Shown here: positions 7,859 to 16,918 of the stretch, in pieces
How positions within the stretch are numbered: the first letter of the stretch is position 1
How the letters are laid out: each line of letters begins with the position of its first letter
Assembly: GCA_017628395.1 (NCBI GenBank)
Contig: JAGBZD010000124.1
Location: 1-38,801, forward strand
DNA length: 38,801 nt
Direction: 5' to 3'
Origin: Paludibacteraceae bacterium
GTDB lineage: Bacteria; Bacteroidota; Bacteroidia; Bacteroidales; Paludibacteraceae
Program-made: the position numbers and the translations under genes
The notes under the pieces: generated by a model
Told to the model about the DNA's origin: nothing
The model's input: the letters and a program-made list of their open reading frames with translations, nothing else
The model's database searches: none

Positions 7859-8932
7859 CTACTTTGTCACTTCCCAGTGACCTGTTTTGGCAGAGCCAAT
7901 CCATAGAATAAGGTTTTTGTTTCTCAGAATTAATAAGTCGCGTTGTATGGTCTTACGATTGAGTTGTAATTGTTCAGCTAACAACTTCGTATTTACTGCG
8001 ACATTGCTTTTAATAGTACTATATATAACAACCTGTCTTTCAGTTAGTTGTTCTGCGACATTTACTGCGACATTTTCTCCCAAGTTTGGCTGCACTTTCC
8101 ATTCTTCAGTAGGATGGATATGCAAATAGCGATTGCGCAAGTCCCATTGGTCGCCCAACAATAGGTTACGGAAGAAACGCTCTAGATAAACAGGCGTATA
8201 GTCGATACCTTCTTTTGCATTGCGATAGTTGGCACGAACCAAAGCATTGCGGAAATACCACGAGTGCTGAGCGAACATATCATTCTCTACTGTATAACCC
8301 AAATCACGCAAATAAAGGATAGCAAAGACCGCCGTAGTGCGCGTGTTGCCCTCGCCAAAAGCATGTATCTGCCATATATCCGACACAAAATGAGCAATAT
8401 GCTTAATGAGTTGATCTGTCGTCAGTCCTTTGTAGATAAACTGGCGCTCCTGCTCAATATCATAGTCTAATGCTCGGTGCAAATCCTCCCAGTTGAGATA
8501 ATGCACGGTATCGCCGTCTAAAATCCATTCTTTTTTGGTAATATCATAGTCGCGCACCTTGCCTGCGTGTTTGAAGATCCCTTCAAAAATGCGGCGATGT
8601 AACGAGACATAGCCCTTGGCACTCAAATCGAAAGTCTTAGAAGAAAGAATCTTGGTGATATTCGCCGACACTTGGTCTGCCTCTTGTCTATCATCATCAC
8701 CCTCCTCGCGCGTGTGCTTGGATTGATAGTAGGTCTTAATCAACTGACGCGCCTCATCAATATCAATCTCTCCCTCAATATGCTTGAGAGCCGTTTCTCT
8801 TAGATATTCAGACGTTTGCAAGCCGTCAACGGCTTGCAAACCTATAGCAGTTCGCCAAATACTTGCCTTCTCTCTCTTATCAGGCTCACCCTGGCGAATA
8901 TACGCATCAAAATCTAAATATCCTTCTTTCAT
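7859..8932 (-). CDS. Fic-domain protein with C-terminal winged helix, 357 aa
   Basis: The Fic active-site motif HAFGEGNTR lies at residues 190-198 (family pattern HxFx[DE]GN[GK]R); His190 is the expected catalytic base for transfer of AMP or another nucleotide phosphate to target hydroxyls. The N-terminal 70 residues (…IEGEIDIDEARQLIKTYY) resemble the helical region seen before Fic domains in this family; I do not see a clean [ST]xxxE[GN] inhibitory motif. Residues about 280-350 form a helix-turn-helix (TKLLAEQLQLNRKTIQRDL), suggesting DNA binding and autoregulation. It starts 10 bp after the pepD stop, so it is probably cotranscribed with that gene, an odd partner. Target unknown. Confidence 0.88.
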   Translation of the reverse strand: MKEGYLDFDAYIRQGEPDKREKASIWRTAIGLQAVDGLQTSEYLRETALKHIEGEIDIDEARQLIKTYYQSKHTREEGDDDRQEADQVSANITKILSSKTFDLSAKGYVSLHRRIFEGIFKHAGKVRDYDITKKEWILDGDTVHYLNWEDLHRALDYDIEQERQFIYKGLTTDQLIKHIAHFVSDIWQIHAFGEGNTRTTAVFAILYLRDLGYTVENDMFAQHSWYFRNALVRANYRNAKEGIDYTPVYLERFFRNLLLGDQWDLRNRYLHIHPTEEWKVQPNLGENVAVNVAEQLTERQVVIYSTIKSNVAVNTKLLAEQLQLNRKTIQRDLLILRNKNLILWIGSAKTGHWEVTK

Positions 8933-8942
8933 TTGTTATTTA

Positions 8943-10400
8943 TTACAACGCCTCCAAGATGCGTTTTAGCCACTCCCAGCATTTGCCCGTAGAAGCAATG
9001 CTTAGGCGCTCTTGTGGAGAGTGGACACCGAACATTTGTGGACCGATGGACACCATATCCAAGTATGGATACTTCTCCAAGAATAGACCGCATTCCAAGC
9101 CCGCATGGATAGCCAATACCTTTGGCTCCGCAGCAAAGAGGTCTTGATATGCTTTCTTTGTCACTTCCAACAATGGCGATTGTGGATTAGGTGCCCAACC
9201 CGGATAACCATCACCATGAGTTACCTCGTCGCAAGCCAATGCTAAAGCGCACTCTACCATCTGCTTAATATCGTGCTTCTTGCTCTCAATAGAAGAGCGT
9301 TGGCTGGTATTGATCTCAACAAACGCACCCTTCTCGTCCTCGCGCATCTTCACGCTGGCGAGGTTCGTGCTGGTTTCTACCAATCCTGGCATGGTCTTCG
9401 ACATAGCCGTCATACCGTGAGGACAAGCATAGAGGGCTTGGATGAGCACCTTGGCTTTGTCGGCAGGAATAAACAACGCAGGCATATCGGTTGTCTCCAG
9501 ATGCATGAAGAAGTCCTTCTCAACATCGCCTATTTCTGCTTCTATAGTAGCGATATAATGGTTGAGCATTACGCGGATATCCTCTTTATACGCCATAGGG
9601 ATAGCAATCACCGCCTCTGCCTCACGCGCAATCGCATTGCGAAGGTTGCCGCCATTGATAGATGCTAATTGCATATCAGTAGCCTGCATCACTTGGTAGA
9701 GGAAGCGAACAAGAATCTTGTTGGCATTACCACGACCCTTGTTGATATCATCGCCTGAGTGACCACCCATGAGACCGCCGACTTTGAGGTGAATTGCGAG
9801 TTGGCTATTGGGCGATAAGGCGAGAGGCGAGTAATGCATTTTAGCGAGGGTGTCGATACCGCCTGCGCAGCCGATGAAGACTTGACCATCGTCCTCTGAA
9901 TCGAGGTTGATGAGTTGTTTGCCATTGAGGCAGCCGTCTTGGAGGCGGAAAGCACCTGTGAGACCAGTCTCCTCGTCCACCGTAAAGAGGCACTCCAATG
10001 CAGGGTGCTTCAAGGTGTCGGAAGTGATAGCCGCCAACATCAATGCCATACCGATGCCGTTGTCTGCGCCAAGGGTTGTGCCCTGAGCTTTGATAAAATC
10101 GCCATCAATATAGGTGTGGATAGGGTCGTTGTCAAAATCATGCACGGTGTCGTTGTTCTTCTCGCAAACCATATCCATATGCGCTTGCAGAATCACGCCT
10201 GGTTTGTGTTCGTAGCCAGGGGTAGCAGGTTTGCGCATGATGATATTGCCTGCTTTGTCAACGGTATGTTCGAGGTTATGCTTTACGGCAAATGCCTTGA
10301 GCCATTCGATAATCTTGCCTTCGCGCTTGGATGGGCGAGGCACTTGGGTAATCTCGTGGAAGATAGAGAAAACCTCCTTTGGTTGCAATTCCTTTATCAT
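8943..10400 (-). CDS. pepD: Aminoacyl-histidine dipeptidase (cytosolic nonspecific dipeptidase), M20 family
   Basis: This is a 485-residue M20 metallopeptidase of the PepD type, hydrolysing Xaa-His and many other dipeptides in the cytoplasm. Metal and catalytic residues are in place: H74 in QAHMDMVCE, D113 in TLGADNGIG, catalytic E143 and metal E144 in VDEETGLTGA, D167 in INLDSED, and a C-terminal His at 460 in FGVHSPQE. Length fits the family (about 485). There is no signal peptide. It starts 66 bp after the C69 peptidase gene, with a 39-bp intergenic repeat in the gap, and is followed after 10 bp by the Fic gene. In the proposed locus it would finish degradation of imported peptides; it is also a general housekeeping enzyme. 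Confidence 0.95.
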   Translation of the reverse strand: MIKELQPKEVFSIFHEITQVPRPSKREGKIIEWLKAFAVKHNLEHTVDKAGNIIMRKPATPGYEHKPGVILQAHMDMVCEKNNDTVHDFDNDPIHTYIDGDFIKAQGTTLGADNGIGMALMLAAITSDTLKHPALECLFTVDEETGLTGAFRLQDGCLNGKQLINLDSEDDGQVFIGCAGGIDTLAKMHYSPLALSPNSQLAIHLKVGGLMGGHSGDDINKGRGNANKILVRFLYQVMQATDMQLASINGGNLRNAIAREAEAVIAIPMAYKEDIRVMLNHYIATIEAEIGDVEKDFFMHLETTDMPALFIPADKAKVLIQALYACPHGMTAMSKTMPGLVETSTNLASVKMREDEKGAFVEINTSQRSSIESKKHDIKQMVECALALACDEVTHGDGYPGWAPNPQSPLLEVTKKAYQDLFAAEPKVLAIHAGLECGLFLEKYPYLDMVSIGPQMFGVHSPQERLSIASTGKCWEWLKRILEAL

Positions 10401-10412
10401 ATTTATTAGATG

Positions 10413-10451
10413 TTAGACCGCTGCGCTGTTAGACCGCCAACGGCTGTTAGA
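10413..10451. repeat. 39-bp intergenic repeat, copy 1
   Basis: This copy matches 14551-14589 at 37 of 39 positions. On the minus strand it contains two imperfect units of the form TCTAACAGC-N(4-6)-CGG. It ends 12 bp upstream of the pepD start codon, flanked by extra TTAGA motifs. Confidence 0.8.
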
Positions 10452-10466
10452 TGTTAGACAATAGGG

Positions 10467-12101
10467 TTATTCGTGAGCAATGTGCTCGTGTATATCCTCG
10501 AGAAATGAGGTTGGGTAAGGTGTGCGGTTGGGCATCTCGGGACTGCCATAGGCATTGCGCAAGAATTGACCATTCTCTTCTTTGCGTTGCTGGCCGTCAA
10601 GGAACTTGACAAATAGATAGATACCCAAGTCTTTCCATGCCGCGGTGGACTCCTGCGCTTGGGAAACGGAATACTTAGTCAAGAATGCTGCCGCCTGCGT
10701 AGCATCCATATTAGCCACTTGTGCGTCAATAGCCTCTACTTGGCTATTGAACTTATCCTCCCATGCACTTTGCACCTTCTTGATGTCAGGCATCATAGCT
10801 GAATACTTGGTATATGCCCAGTTGGCTACGATATTATAGGTCCACCAAGCTGATGTAGGCGAGTAGTTATACATATCGCCATTACCCTCCTTGAAACACT
10901 CTGGCACCTCATTGATGGTGCTATACATAGGCACATATACGGTAGAAGCCGCATCGTCCACACCAAACCATAAGATACCGCCTGCCTTAGCAGCCTCGTA
11001 ACCACGCATTTGCGCTACGAACGACCATGCTGTTTGTTGGGTAGCGATAGGGCGCTCAAACCAATATTGCACAGAATCCAATTGGAAGCCCAGTGAGCCA
11101 TAGCGCAGTTTGCTGTTCCATGGTCCCGCATCAGGTCCTTGGGTGATGTCAAGTGGTGTGCCCTCGTATTGGTCGCGCATGCAGTCTTTGAGTTCCTGTG
11201 CGCTCACCTTGTGGTTGGGCTTGATATAGAGTGGCATACGCTCGCCAGCATACTCGCCCCCCGTCTCTACGAATGTTTTGCCAGAAGCGAAGTCAAAATA
11301 CTTGTCCATATCGTTGGAGAACTTACGGAAGAATGACCATACGCGTGCTTCGCACACATACAAACCAGAGAAGTCGTATGGCGCATATGCCTCTTGGAAA
11401 TTGAAGTCCTCGTCTTTTTTACCCGTGTAGTAACCTTGTTTGCGCGCAAACTTCACCACATCCTTGCTCCACATCCAATTCTCTTTGTCTTTGAAGTTGA
11501 TGGTGGTAAAGCGTGCTTGGTTGGCGTGCGCTGCGATGCAGTCGTCTGGCACACGAGTAGCGACCCAGACAGCTCCTTTCTCCACTTTACCTTTGCCTAT
11601 GAGTTCCATTAGCCATACCTCGTTAGGGTCTGCGATAGAGAAAGTCTCGCCGCTGCTGGCATAGCCGTACTCAGCTACGAGGTCGGTCATACATTTGATT
11701 GCCTCACGAGCGGTCTTGCAACGCTCGAGGGCGATATAGATGAGGGATCCATAGTCGATACCCTCGCCTATCTCCAGTTCAGGGCGACCACCCCAAGTGG
11801 TCTCGCCGATGGTGAGTTGGTGCTCGTTCATATTGCCCACTACTTTGTAGGTGTGAGCTACTTGTGGAATGGTGCAGAGTGGTTTGCCCGTATCCCAATC
11901 TTTGACTTCGCGCACAGCACCCTCTGGATAATCCGCTGCGGGACTATAGTGCAAGAAACCATAGAAAGAATAGCTATCTGCTGCATACGAGATCATCGTA
12001 CTGCCGTCCACAGAAGCATCTTTACCAACCAAGAAATTGGTGCAGGCCAAACCTGCCACCCATGCGCTACAGAGCGCTAATATCAAATAAAACTTTTTCA
12101 T
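10467..12101 (-). CDS. Secreted C69-family peptidase (dipeptidase), 544 aa
   Basis: The protein starts MKKFYLILALCSAWVAGLACTNF, a signal peptide followed by Cys20, the N-terminal nucleophile exposed by processing in C69 Ntn hydrolases. Other family features are DGSTMISYAADSY just after, the stretch GNMNEHQLTIGETTWGGR, and AANQARFTT later. I chose the ATG at 12099-12101 because a longer frame reaching 12272 would overlap phoH and put an unrelated stretch before the signal peptide. It lies 16 bp after the phoH stop. C69 enzymes cleave dipeptides or short peptides, in this case outside the cytoplasm. In the local context it could trim stem peptides released from peptidoglycan, which is inference. 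Confidence 0.9.
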   Translation of the reverse strand: MKKFYLILALCSAWVAGLACTNFLVGKDASVDGSTMISYAADSYSFYGFLHYSPAADYPEGAVREVKDWDTGKPLCTIPQVAHTYKVVGNMNEHQLTIGETTWGGRPELEIGEGIDYGSLIYIALERCKTAREAIKCMTDLVAEYGYASSGETFSIADPNEVWLMELIGKGKVEKGAVWVATRVPDDCIAAHANQARFTTINFKDKENWMWSKDVVKFARKQGYYTGKKDEDFNFQEAYAPYDFSGLYVCEARVWSFFRKFSNDMDKYFDFASGKTFVETGGEYAGERMPLYIKPNHKVSAQELKDCMRDQYEGTPLDITQGPDAGPWNSKLRYGSLGFQLDSVQYWFERPIATQQTAWSFVAQMRGYEAAKAGGILWFGVDDAASTVYVPMYSTINEVPECFKEGNGDMYNYSPTSAWWTYNIVANWAYTKYSAMMPDIKKVQSAWEDKFNSQVEAIDAQVANMDATQAAAFLTKYSVSQAQESTAAWKDLGIYLFVKFLDGQQRKEENGQFLRNAYGSPEMPNRTPYPTSFLEDIHEHIAHE

Positions 12102-12117
12102 ATTCCTAACCATGAAA

Positions 12118-13050
12118 CTATAGATTTTTATTATACGCTGCCACAATATGTTGTACGAGGTGGTGGCGAACAATATCTTTTTGTGTAAACTCGACCATAG
12201 CAATGCCGCGAATATCTTGTAATCGCTCAATCGCATCGTTGAGTCCAGACTTTTGGCTGGCAGGCAAGTCAATCTGCGTAAGGTCGCCCGTGATAATCAT
12301 CTTGCCATGTACACCCAAACGCGTAAGGAACATTTTGAGTTGCGCCGTAGTGGTATTCTGCGCCTCATCTAATATAACGATAGCGTCAGCGAGTGTTCGT
12401 CCGCGCATGAATGCCAATGGGGCAATCTGTATCACACCGCGCTCCATGTATTCGTTGAGCTTAGCCCCAGGAAGCATGTCTTGCAAAGCATCATACAATG
12501 GTTGCAGGTAGGGGTCAATCTTCTCCTTCATATCGCCTGGGAGGAAGCCCAGTTTCTCGCCTGCTTCTACAGCAGGGCGTGATAGAATGATACGCTTGAC
12601 TTCGCGGTTCTTCAAGGCGCGTACAGCTAAGGCGATAGCCGTGTAAGTCTTTCCGCTACCCGCAGGACCAATGGCAAAGAGCAGGTCGTTTTCGTCGTAA
12701 GCATCCACGAGGCGCTGCTGATTGGCACTGCGCGCCACGATGGACTTGCCATTAACGCCATGCAGAATCAGGTTGTCCTGCAAGAACTCGCTGGGTTGTT
12801 CGCCATGCAATAGTTGCAGAATCTGTTGCTCGCTAAGGGTGTTATTTTTAATGCAGAACGCTTCGCATTTGCGCAGATTCTGCTCAAAGCGCGTTATAGC
12901 AGGCTCCGAACCAATAACCTTCACCTGATACCCACGCGCTACTACCCGCACATCTGGGTGCTGGTTCTTCAAGCAAATGATATTGATGTTATTTGCTCCG
13001 TAAAAGGTGGCTGTATCAAGTGCGTCGTTTAGTTCAATGATTGCTTCCAT
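12118..13050 (-). CDS. phoH: PhoH family ATPase
   Basis: This 310-residue protein has the PhoH layout: an N-terminal KH-like part (PDVRVVARGYQVKVIG), the Walker A motif GPAGSGKT at residues 128-135 and the Walker B motif VILDEAQ at about 225-231, followed by TTTAQLKMFLTRLG and ITGDLTQIDLP. PhoH/PhoL proteins are cytoplasmic ATPases linked to RNA metabolism and ribosome maturation. It sits 33 bp after the symporter gene and 16 bp before the C69 peptidase gene, all co-oriented. Nothing links it functionally to peptidoglycan; it is probably a housekeeping gene sharing the transcript. Confidence 0.95.
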   Translation of the reverse strand: MEAIIELNDALDTATFYGANNINIICLKNQHPDVRVVARGYQVKVIGSEPAITRFEQNLRKCEAFCIKNNTLSEQQILQLLHGEQPSEFLQDNLILHGVNGKSIVARSANQQRLVDAYDENDLLFAIGPAGSGKTYTAIALAVRALKNREVKRIILSRPAVEAGEKLGFLPGDMKEKIDPYLQPLYDALQDMLPGAKLNEYMERGVIQIAPLAFMRGRTLADAIVILDEAQNTTTAQLKMFLTRLGVHGKMIITGDLTQIDLPASQKSGLNDAIERLQDIRGIAMVEFTQKDIVRHHLVQHIVAAYNKNL

Positions 13051-13083
13051 GTAGTGAAATCTGATTTTAGAAATCTATTGCTA

Positions 13084-14529
13084 TTATGCCTTTTTATCTT
13101 GCTTTATCAAGCAAAGCATTCCGACAAAAGTAAGCAGTGCATTGAGAATCAGACGCTCGTGCGAGAAGACATAGCCACTGAACCATACGGTGGAGTTGAC
13201 ATCAATCACCCATGTGATGACAGGAGCAAGAATTACAATCAATGGAATCCAGCGATCGCGTACTTGTCGTTTGGTGAAGATACCAAAACAGAACATACCC
13301 AACAATGGGCCATAGGTATAACTTGCAACTTTATATACGGTTTGAATCACTGAATCATCGTTCAACAGGTGGATGACATAGATACAAGCGGCCATCAGTA
13401 TCGCCATACCTATATGCACAATGGTGCGTACTTTGGTGAGGTTGTCGGCTTTCTCCTTGTTGAGAATATCCACCGTGAAGGAGGTGGTCAGGGCAGTGAG
13501 GGCACCACCTGCTGCGGAATATGCCGCAGCAATAAAACCGACAATAAAGAGGATACCCACAATCACAGGGAAGTAGTTGCCCGTAGCCAAGAATGGGAAT
13601 ACCTCGTCGCCTTTAAGGTTGGCTACTTCGGCAACACCCGTTTGAGCGGCATATGTATAGAGCAAATAACCCAAGAAGAGGAAGAGACCAATCACTACGA
13701 TTTGCATGAGTGCACCCACGATGAGGTTCTTTTGGCTTTCGCGTGGGTTCTTGCATGAGAGTGTTCGCTGCATGAGGTCTTGGTCAAGACCCGTAGTAGC
13801 AATCACGAGGAAGACACCCGCAAGGAATTGCTTCCAGAAATAGTTGCCACTCTTAGGGTCGTCGAAGAAGAATGTGCGGGTCATATCGCTTGCTCCCCAC
13901 CCCTCGATATTCACGCCTGCGCGCAGCACGAAGTAGATACAGAGTGCGACCGATAGGATAAGACAGCAGGTCTTGAGTAGGTCGGTCCAGATGAGCGATT
14001 TAACGCCCCCCTTGAAGGTGCAGAGGTACACGATGAGTACGGTGATGATGGCATTTGCCCAGAATGGGACTGGAACAGCCAAACGGTCGAATACCAGCAA
14101 CTGAAGCACCTCGCTCACGACAAACAATCGCACACTGGCACCGAGCATCTTGCTGACAAAGAAGAGCCAAGCACCTGACTTGTAGGTATTCATGCCAAAA
14201 CGCTGTTGGAGGTATTGGTAGATAGATGTGAGATTGAGTTTGTAGTATAATGGAATGAGGACATATGCAATTAGGAACTGACCTACGGTAAAACCGAGAA
14301 CCATTTGCATATATGCCCAGCCCGAAGTGGCTACCATGCCGGGTACACTCACGAAAGTGACACCTGAGATAGCAGCACCAATGGTGGACATTGCTACCAG
14401 CAGCCAGTTGCTGCTACGGTTGCCAGAAAAGAAACCAGCATTGTCTGCCTTGCGACCTGCAAGGTAGGAAATGAAGAACAGCAATGCAAAATAGCACGCT
14501 ATGACGATAAGGATTGTTAGTGGGTTCAT
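13084..14529 (-). CDS. Sodium:solute symporter (SSS family), possible MurNAc importer
   Basis: This 481-residue membrane protein has about 13 hydrophobic segments and typical SSF stretches such as STIGAAISGVTFVSVPGM near residue 50, LTSIYQYLQQRFG, and FLGYLLYTYAAQ. It would import a solute with Na+ across the inner membrane. It lies 65 bp downstream of namZ in the same direction. From memory, Tannerella forsythia takes up N-acetylmuramic acid through a symporter (MurT) encoded in a murein-salvage cluster; if so, the pairing here suggests the same substrate. That is inference: SSS family members cannot be assigned a substrate from sequence alone, and no MurQ etherase or MurNAc kinase gene is in the window. 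Confidence 0.88.
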   Translation of the reverse strand: MNPLTILIVIACYFALLFFISYLAGRKADNAGFFSGNRSSNWLLVAMSTIGAAISGVTFVSVPGMVATSGWAYMQMVLGFTVGQFLIAYVLIPLYYKLNLTSIYQYLQQRFGMNTYKSGAWLFFVSKMLGASVRLFVVSEVLQLLVFDRLAVPVPFWANAIITVLIVYLCTFKGGVKSLIWTDLLKTCCLILSVALCIYFVLRAGVNIEGWGASDMTRTFFFDDPKSGNYFWKQFLAGVFLVIATTGLDQDLMQRTLSCKNPRESQKNLIVGALMQIVVIGLFLFLGYLLYTYAAQTGVAEVANLKGDEVFPFLATGNYFPVIVGILFIVGFIAAAYSAAGGALTALTTSFTVDILNKEKADNLTKVRTIVHIGMAILMAACIYVIHLLNDDSVIQTVYKVASYTYGPLLGMFCFGIFTKRQVRDRWIPLIVILAPVITWVIDVNSTVWFSGYVFSHERLILNALLTFVGMLCLIKQDKKA

Positions 14530-14550
14530 ATATTTTTTAGAAGTTAGATA

Positions 14551-14589
14551 TTAGACCGCTGCGCTGTTGGACCGCCTACGGCTGTTAGA
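14551..14589. repeat. 39-bp intergenic repeat, copy 2
   Basis: This copy differs from that at 10413-10451 at only two positions. It fills most of the 65-bp gap between namZ and the symporter gene, ending 21 bp before the symporter start codon. Confidence 0.8.
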
Positions 14590-14594
14590 TAAAA

Positions 14595-15776
14595 TTATTC
14601 CTCGTAGAGAAGATAAGGGCGGCGTTGGTGTTTGAAGTTAGCCACATCTTCTTGCCAGCAGGCACGAATTTCTTCTTCGCTCTTGCCTTGGTTGATCATC
14701 TTGCGGATGTAATCTACGCCTACTAAGTACTCAAAGAAAGGACGGAAGAAATAGTTGTCCATGTGCAAATGCTCGTATGCGTCCAATAGATAACGCAATG
14801 AGAAGCCCACTTGGCGTGCTTCTTCTTCGGTGATACCACTGAGGTCCACGCCATCGCAGATGCGACCTTTTTGGGTAGATTGGTTGGGCGTGAAAGTGAT
14901 AGCAGGTCCATACACACTTGGCTCTGTGCGAGGCGCATTGAAGTTAGGGTGACCATAGCACAAGAAAGGCTTATCTGTACCTCGTCCTAAAGAGACGGGT
15001 GTTGCTTCAAACAAGCACACGGCAGGATAGAGATAGATGGAAAGCATGTTGCGCAGGTTGGGTGAAGGCGCTACGGGCAGACGGTAGAGGGTCTGGTGGG
15101 TGTAGTTCTTGCAAGGGATGACTGTGAGATCTACTTGTAGTGAGTCGTAGAGCCAATATTCGCCATTGATCATCAGTGCGAGTTCGCCCAAGGTCATACC
15201 ATGGACTACGGGTATAGGCAATGCGCCTACGCCTGATTTGTGCTTCATATCAAGGATTGGACCGTCCACATAGTAACCATTGGGATTTGGTCGGTCGAAA
15301 ACAAGGAATTGTTTCCCCTCGTGGGCGCATGCATCCATGAGGCGGAACATGGTAATATAGTAAGTGTAGAAGCGAAGTCCTACATCTTGAATGTCGGTGA
15401 TAAGGATGTCAAAGGTAGCCATAGCCTCTTTGGAGGGGCGATAACTTTTGCCATCGTAGAGAGAAAGAATAGGTATACCCGTCTTTTCGTCCACGCTACT
15501 AGCCACATGTTCGCCTTCGCGTGCAGTGCCTCGAAAGCCATGTTCTGGTGAGAAAATGGCAGTGACTTCCACACCATGCTTGAGCAATAGGTCGAGGGTG
15601 TGCATGGTGTCTTTGCCCTGAATGACAATACCCGTGTGATTACTCAATAGGGCTACTCGTTTGCCTTTGAGCAAAGGGAGATATTCTTTGGTTTGCTCTG
15701 CACCTAATACAACGCGTGAAGCATGGATATTAAGCGCAAGAAAGAGAACGGTAAGAATACTTAAAACGCGTTTCAT
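14595..15776 (-). CDS. namZ: Exo-beta-N-acetylmuramidase (DUF1343, GH171)
   Basis: This 393-residue protein begins with a signal peptide (MKRVLSILTVLFLALNIHA) and carries the DUF1343 signatures: VALLSNHTG at residues 41-49, SPEHGFRG at 76-83, DIQDVGLRFYTY at 128-139, DRPNPNG at 161-167 and VHGMTLGE near 191-198. Characterised members (B. subtilis NamZ and a Tannerella forsythia homologue) release N-acetylmuramic acid from the non-reducing ends of peptidoglycan fragments. The signal peptide places it in the periplasm or outside. It begins the block namZ-symporter-phoH-C69-pepD-fic; the 228-bp gap upstream contains an interspersed repeat and no clear promoter. This gene is the firmest link between the window and peptidoglycan. 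Confidence 0.92.
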   Translation of the reverse strand: MKRVLSILTVLFLALNIHASRVVLGAEQTKEYLPLLKGKRVALLSNHTGIVIQGKDTMHTLDLLLKHGVEVTAIFSPEHGFRGTAREGEHVASSVDEKTGIPILSLYDGKSYRPSKEAMATFDILITDIQDVGLRFYTYYITMFRLMDACAHEGKQFLVFDRPNPNGYYVDGPILDMKHKSGVGALPIPVVHGMTLGELALMINGEYWLYDSLQVDLTVIPCKNYTHQTLYRLPVAPSPNLRNMLSIYLYPAVCLFEATPVSLGRGTDKPFLCYGHPNFNAPRTEPSVYGPAITFTPNQSTQKGRICDGVDLSGITEEEARQVGFSLRYLLDAYEHLHMDNYFFRPFFEYLVGVDYIRKMINQGKSEEEIRACWQEDVANFKHQRRPYLLYEE

Positions 15777-15820
15777 AAATAGAAAAATTTAGGGAAGTAT
15801 ATACTACTTATTGAGACTTT

Positions 15821-15866
15821 AAACTCCTACTCGCTTCGCTCGAGAAATCTAAATAAATCTCATTAC
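15821..15866. repeat. 46-bp interspersed repeat, copy 1
   Basis: It matches 31270-31315 at about 40 of 46 positions and includes CTCGCTTCGCTC, a mirror-symmetric core. Weaker similarity continues about 60 bp to the right (CTCCGAAATCTATTGCCACC against CTCCGTAATGAATTGCAACC). It lies in the gap upstream of namZ. Confidence 0.75.
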
Positions 15867-16004
15867 TCACTATCGTTCGTCAATGTTCTCCGAAATCTAT
15901 TGCCACCGCTCTTCGTTTTGGGAGCAACCAAAACTCATCACTAAATCTTCAGTAAATATGGCGATAAGCAATACAAGTGTCAACTAATATATAAAATCCA
16001 ACAA

Positions 16005-16898
16005 TTATAAGTCTTTAATTAGACGGACGGCATTGCCTCCGCTTCGTAAATCGTAGCCAACGCCTGCGCCATCGCACATAAATAGGAAATAGCTGGCAAA
16101 ACGCGGACCATATGCTGCATGTGGCGACGCAGTCCAATATAAACCACCTAATTGCATGTATGCTAATGAGGAGCCTAAACGGAAGCCAGCGCAAGGCAGA
16201 AAGACAGCCCCTGCAGACTGCATCAAATTCCATTGCTCCTCAGTAAAAGACTGGTGTTCGGCAAAAGCGGTATAGCTATACTCTTGGGATGAGTAGCCGC
16301 TCTTGAAGGTAATTCCCTCTGGAGCGACCCAATTATCAGGCAATAGAATGATACCATTTGTACCATTAACGGCACCGATGCCAATGAGTTGTTTGGCATT
16401 TTTGCGCGAAGCTCGCAGGTACTCCCACTCGTTAGCGGTGAGTGTACGCCATGTATTGCCATCGTCTATAGCCGTACCCCAATCTACAAAATTGCCCGCA
16501 AAAAGGTCGTTATTGTCTTCTAAAGTCACGCCCCAAGCGGTAGATGGATCGGTGTCGGTGCTCCACGCAAAGAGGTCGATGGTGTCGGCAAAAGTTGAAC
16601 CAGCCATGTTGCGTGTGCCGATGTAATCGTATTGATTAGCGGCAAAGAGCCAAGTATCGGATGCAGGAATGTATTGCAAGTTTCCGGGAGCAAAAGCAAC
16701 TTTCTTGTTGCTTGCTATAGAAAACTCTCCCACTACAGGTTCTACAATCGCTTCGAAAGTAATACTGTCTATTTGTTCTACATGGTATTCTACGCATATG
16801 CTATCCTGCCACAATTTGATAATATGTTGTACTTTCTGAGCAGGAAGAGTCCATGGTATAATACCAAATAATACTATAAAAGGAATATATTTCTTCAT
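16005..16898 (-). CDS. Secreted protein with FGE/paralogous-domain-like fold, 297 aa
   Basis: The start MKKYIPFIVLFGIIPWTLPAQ is a signal peptide. Next comes a short stretch (HIIKLWQDSICVEYHVEQIDSITFE) of the kind often found at the start of secreted Bacteroidales proteins. The body (FSIASNKKVAFAPGNLQY at about 57, LTANEWEYL, ILLPDNW, AGAVFLPCAGFR, YWTASP, AVRLIKDL at the end) resembles the C-type-lectin-like/FGE-like domains found in many copies in gut and rumen Bacteroidales. No catalytic function is suggested. It starts 72 bp after the DUF4623-like gene, with a strong stem-loop in between, so it may be a weakly expressed last gene of the SusCD operon. Confidence 0.75.
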   Translation of the reverse strand: MKKYIPFIVLFGIIPWTLPAQKVQHIIKLWQDSICVEYHVEQIDSITFEAIVEPVVGEFSIASNKKVAFAPGNLQYIPASDTWLFAANQYDYIGTRNMAGSTFADTIDLFAWSTDTDPSTAWGVTLEDNNDLFAGNFVDWGTAIDDGNTWRTLTANEWEYLRASRKNAKQLIGIGAVNGTNGIILLPDNWVAPEGITFKSGYSSQEYSYTAFAEHQSFTEEQWNLMQSAGAVFLPCAGFRLGSSLAYMQLGGLYWTASPHAAYGPRFASYFLFMCDGAGVGYDLRSGGNAVRLIKDL

Positions 16899-16918
16899 CT
16901 GATTTGGCTTTAATCATA

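Noticed and set aside
12102..12272. N-terminal extension of the C69 peptidase
   Set aside because: It overlaps phoH and precedes a clear signal peptide; the ATG at 12099-12101 is the better start.
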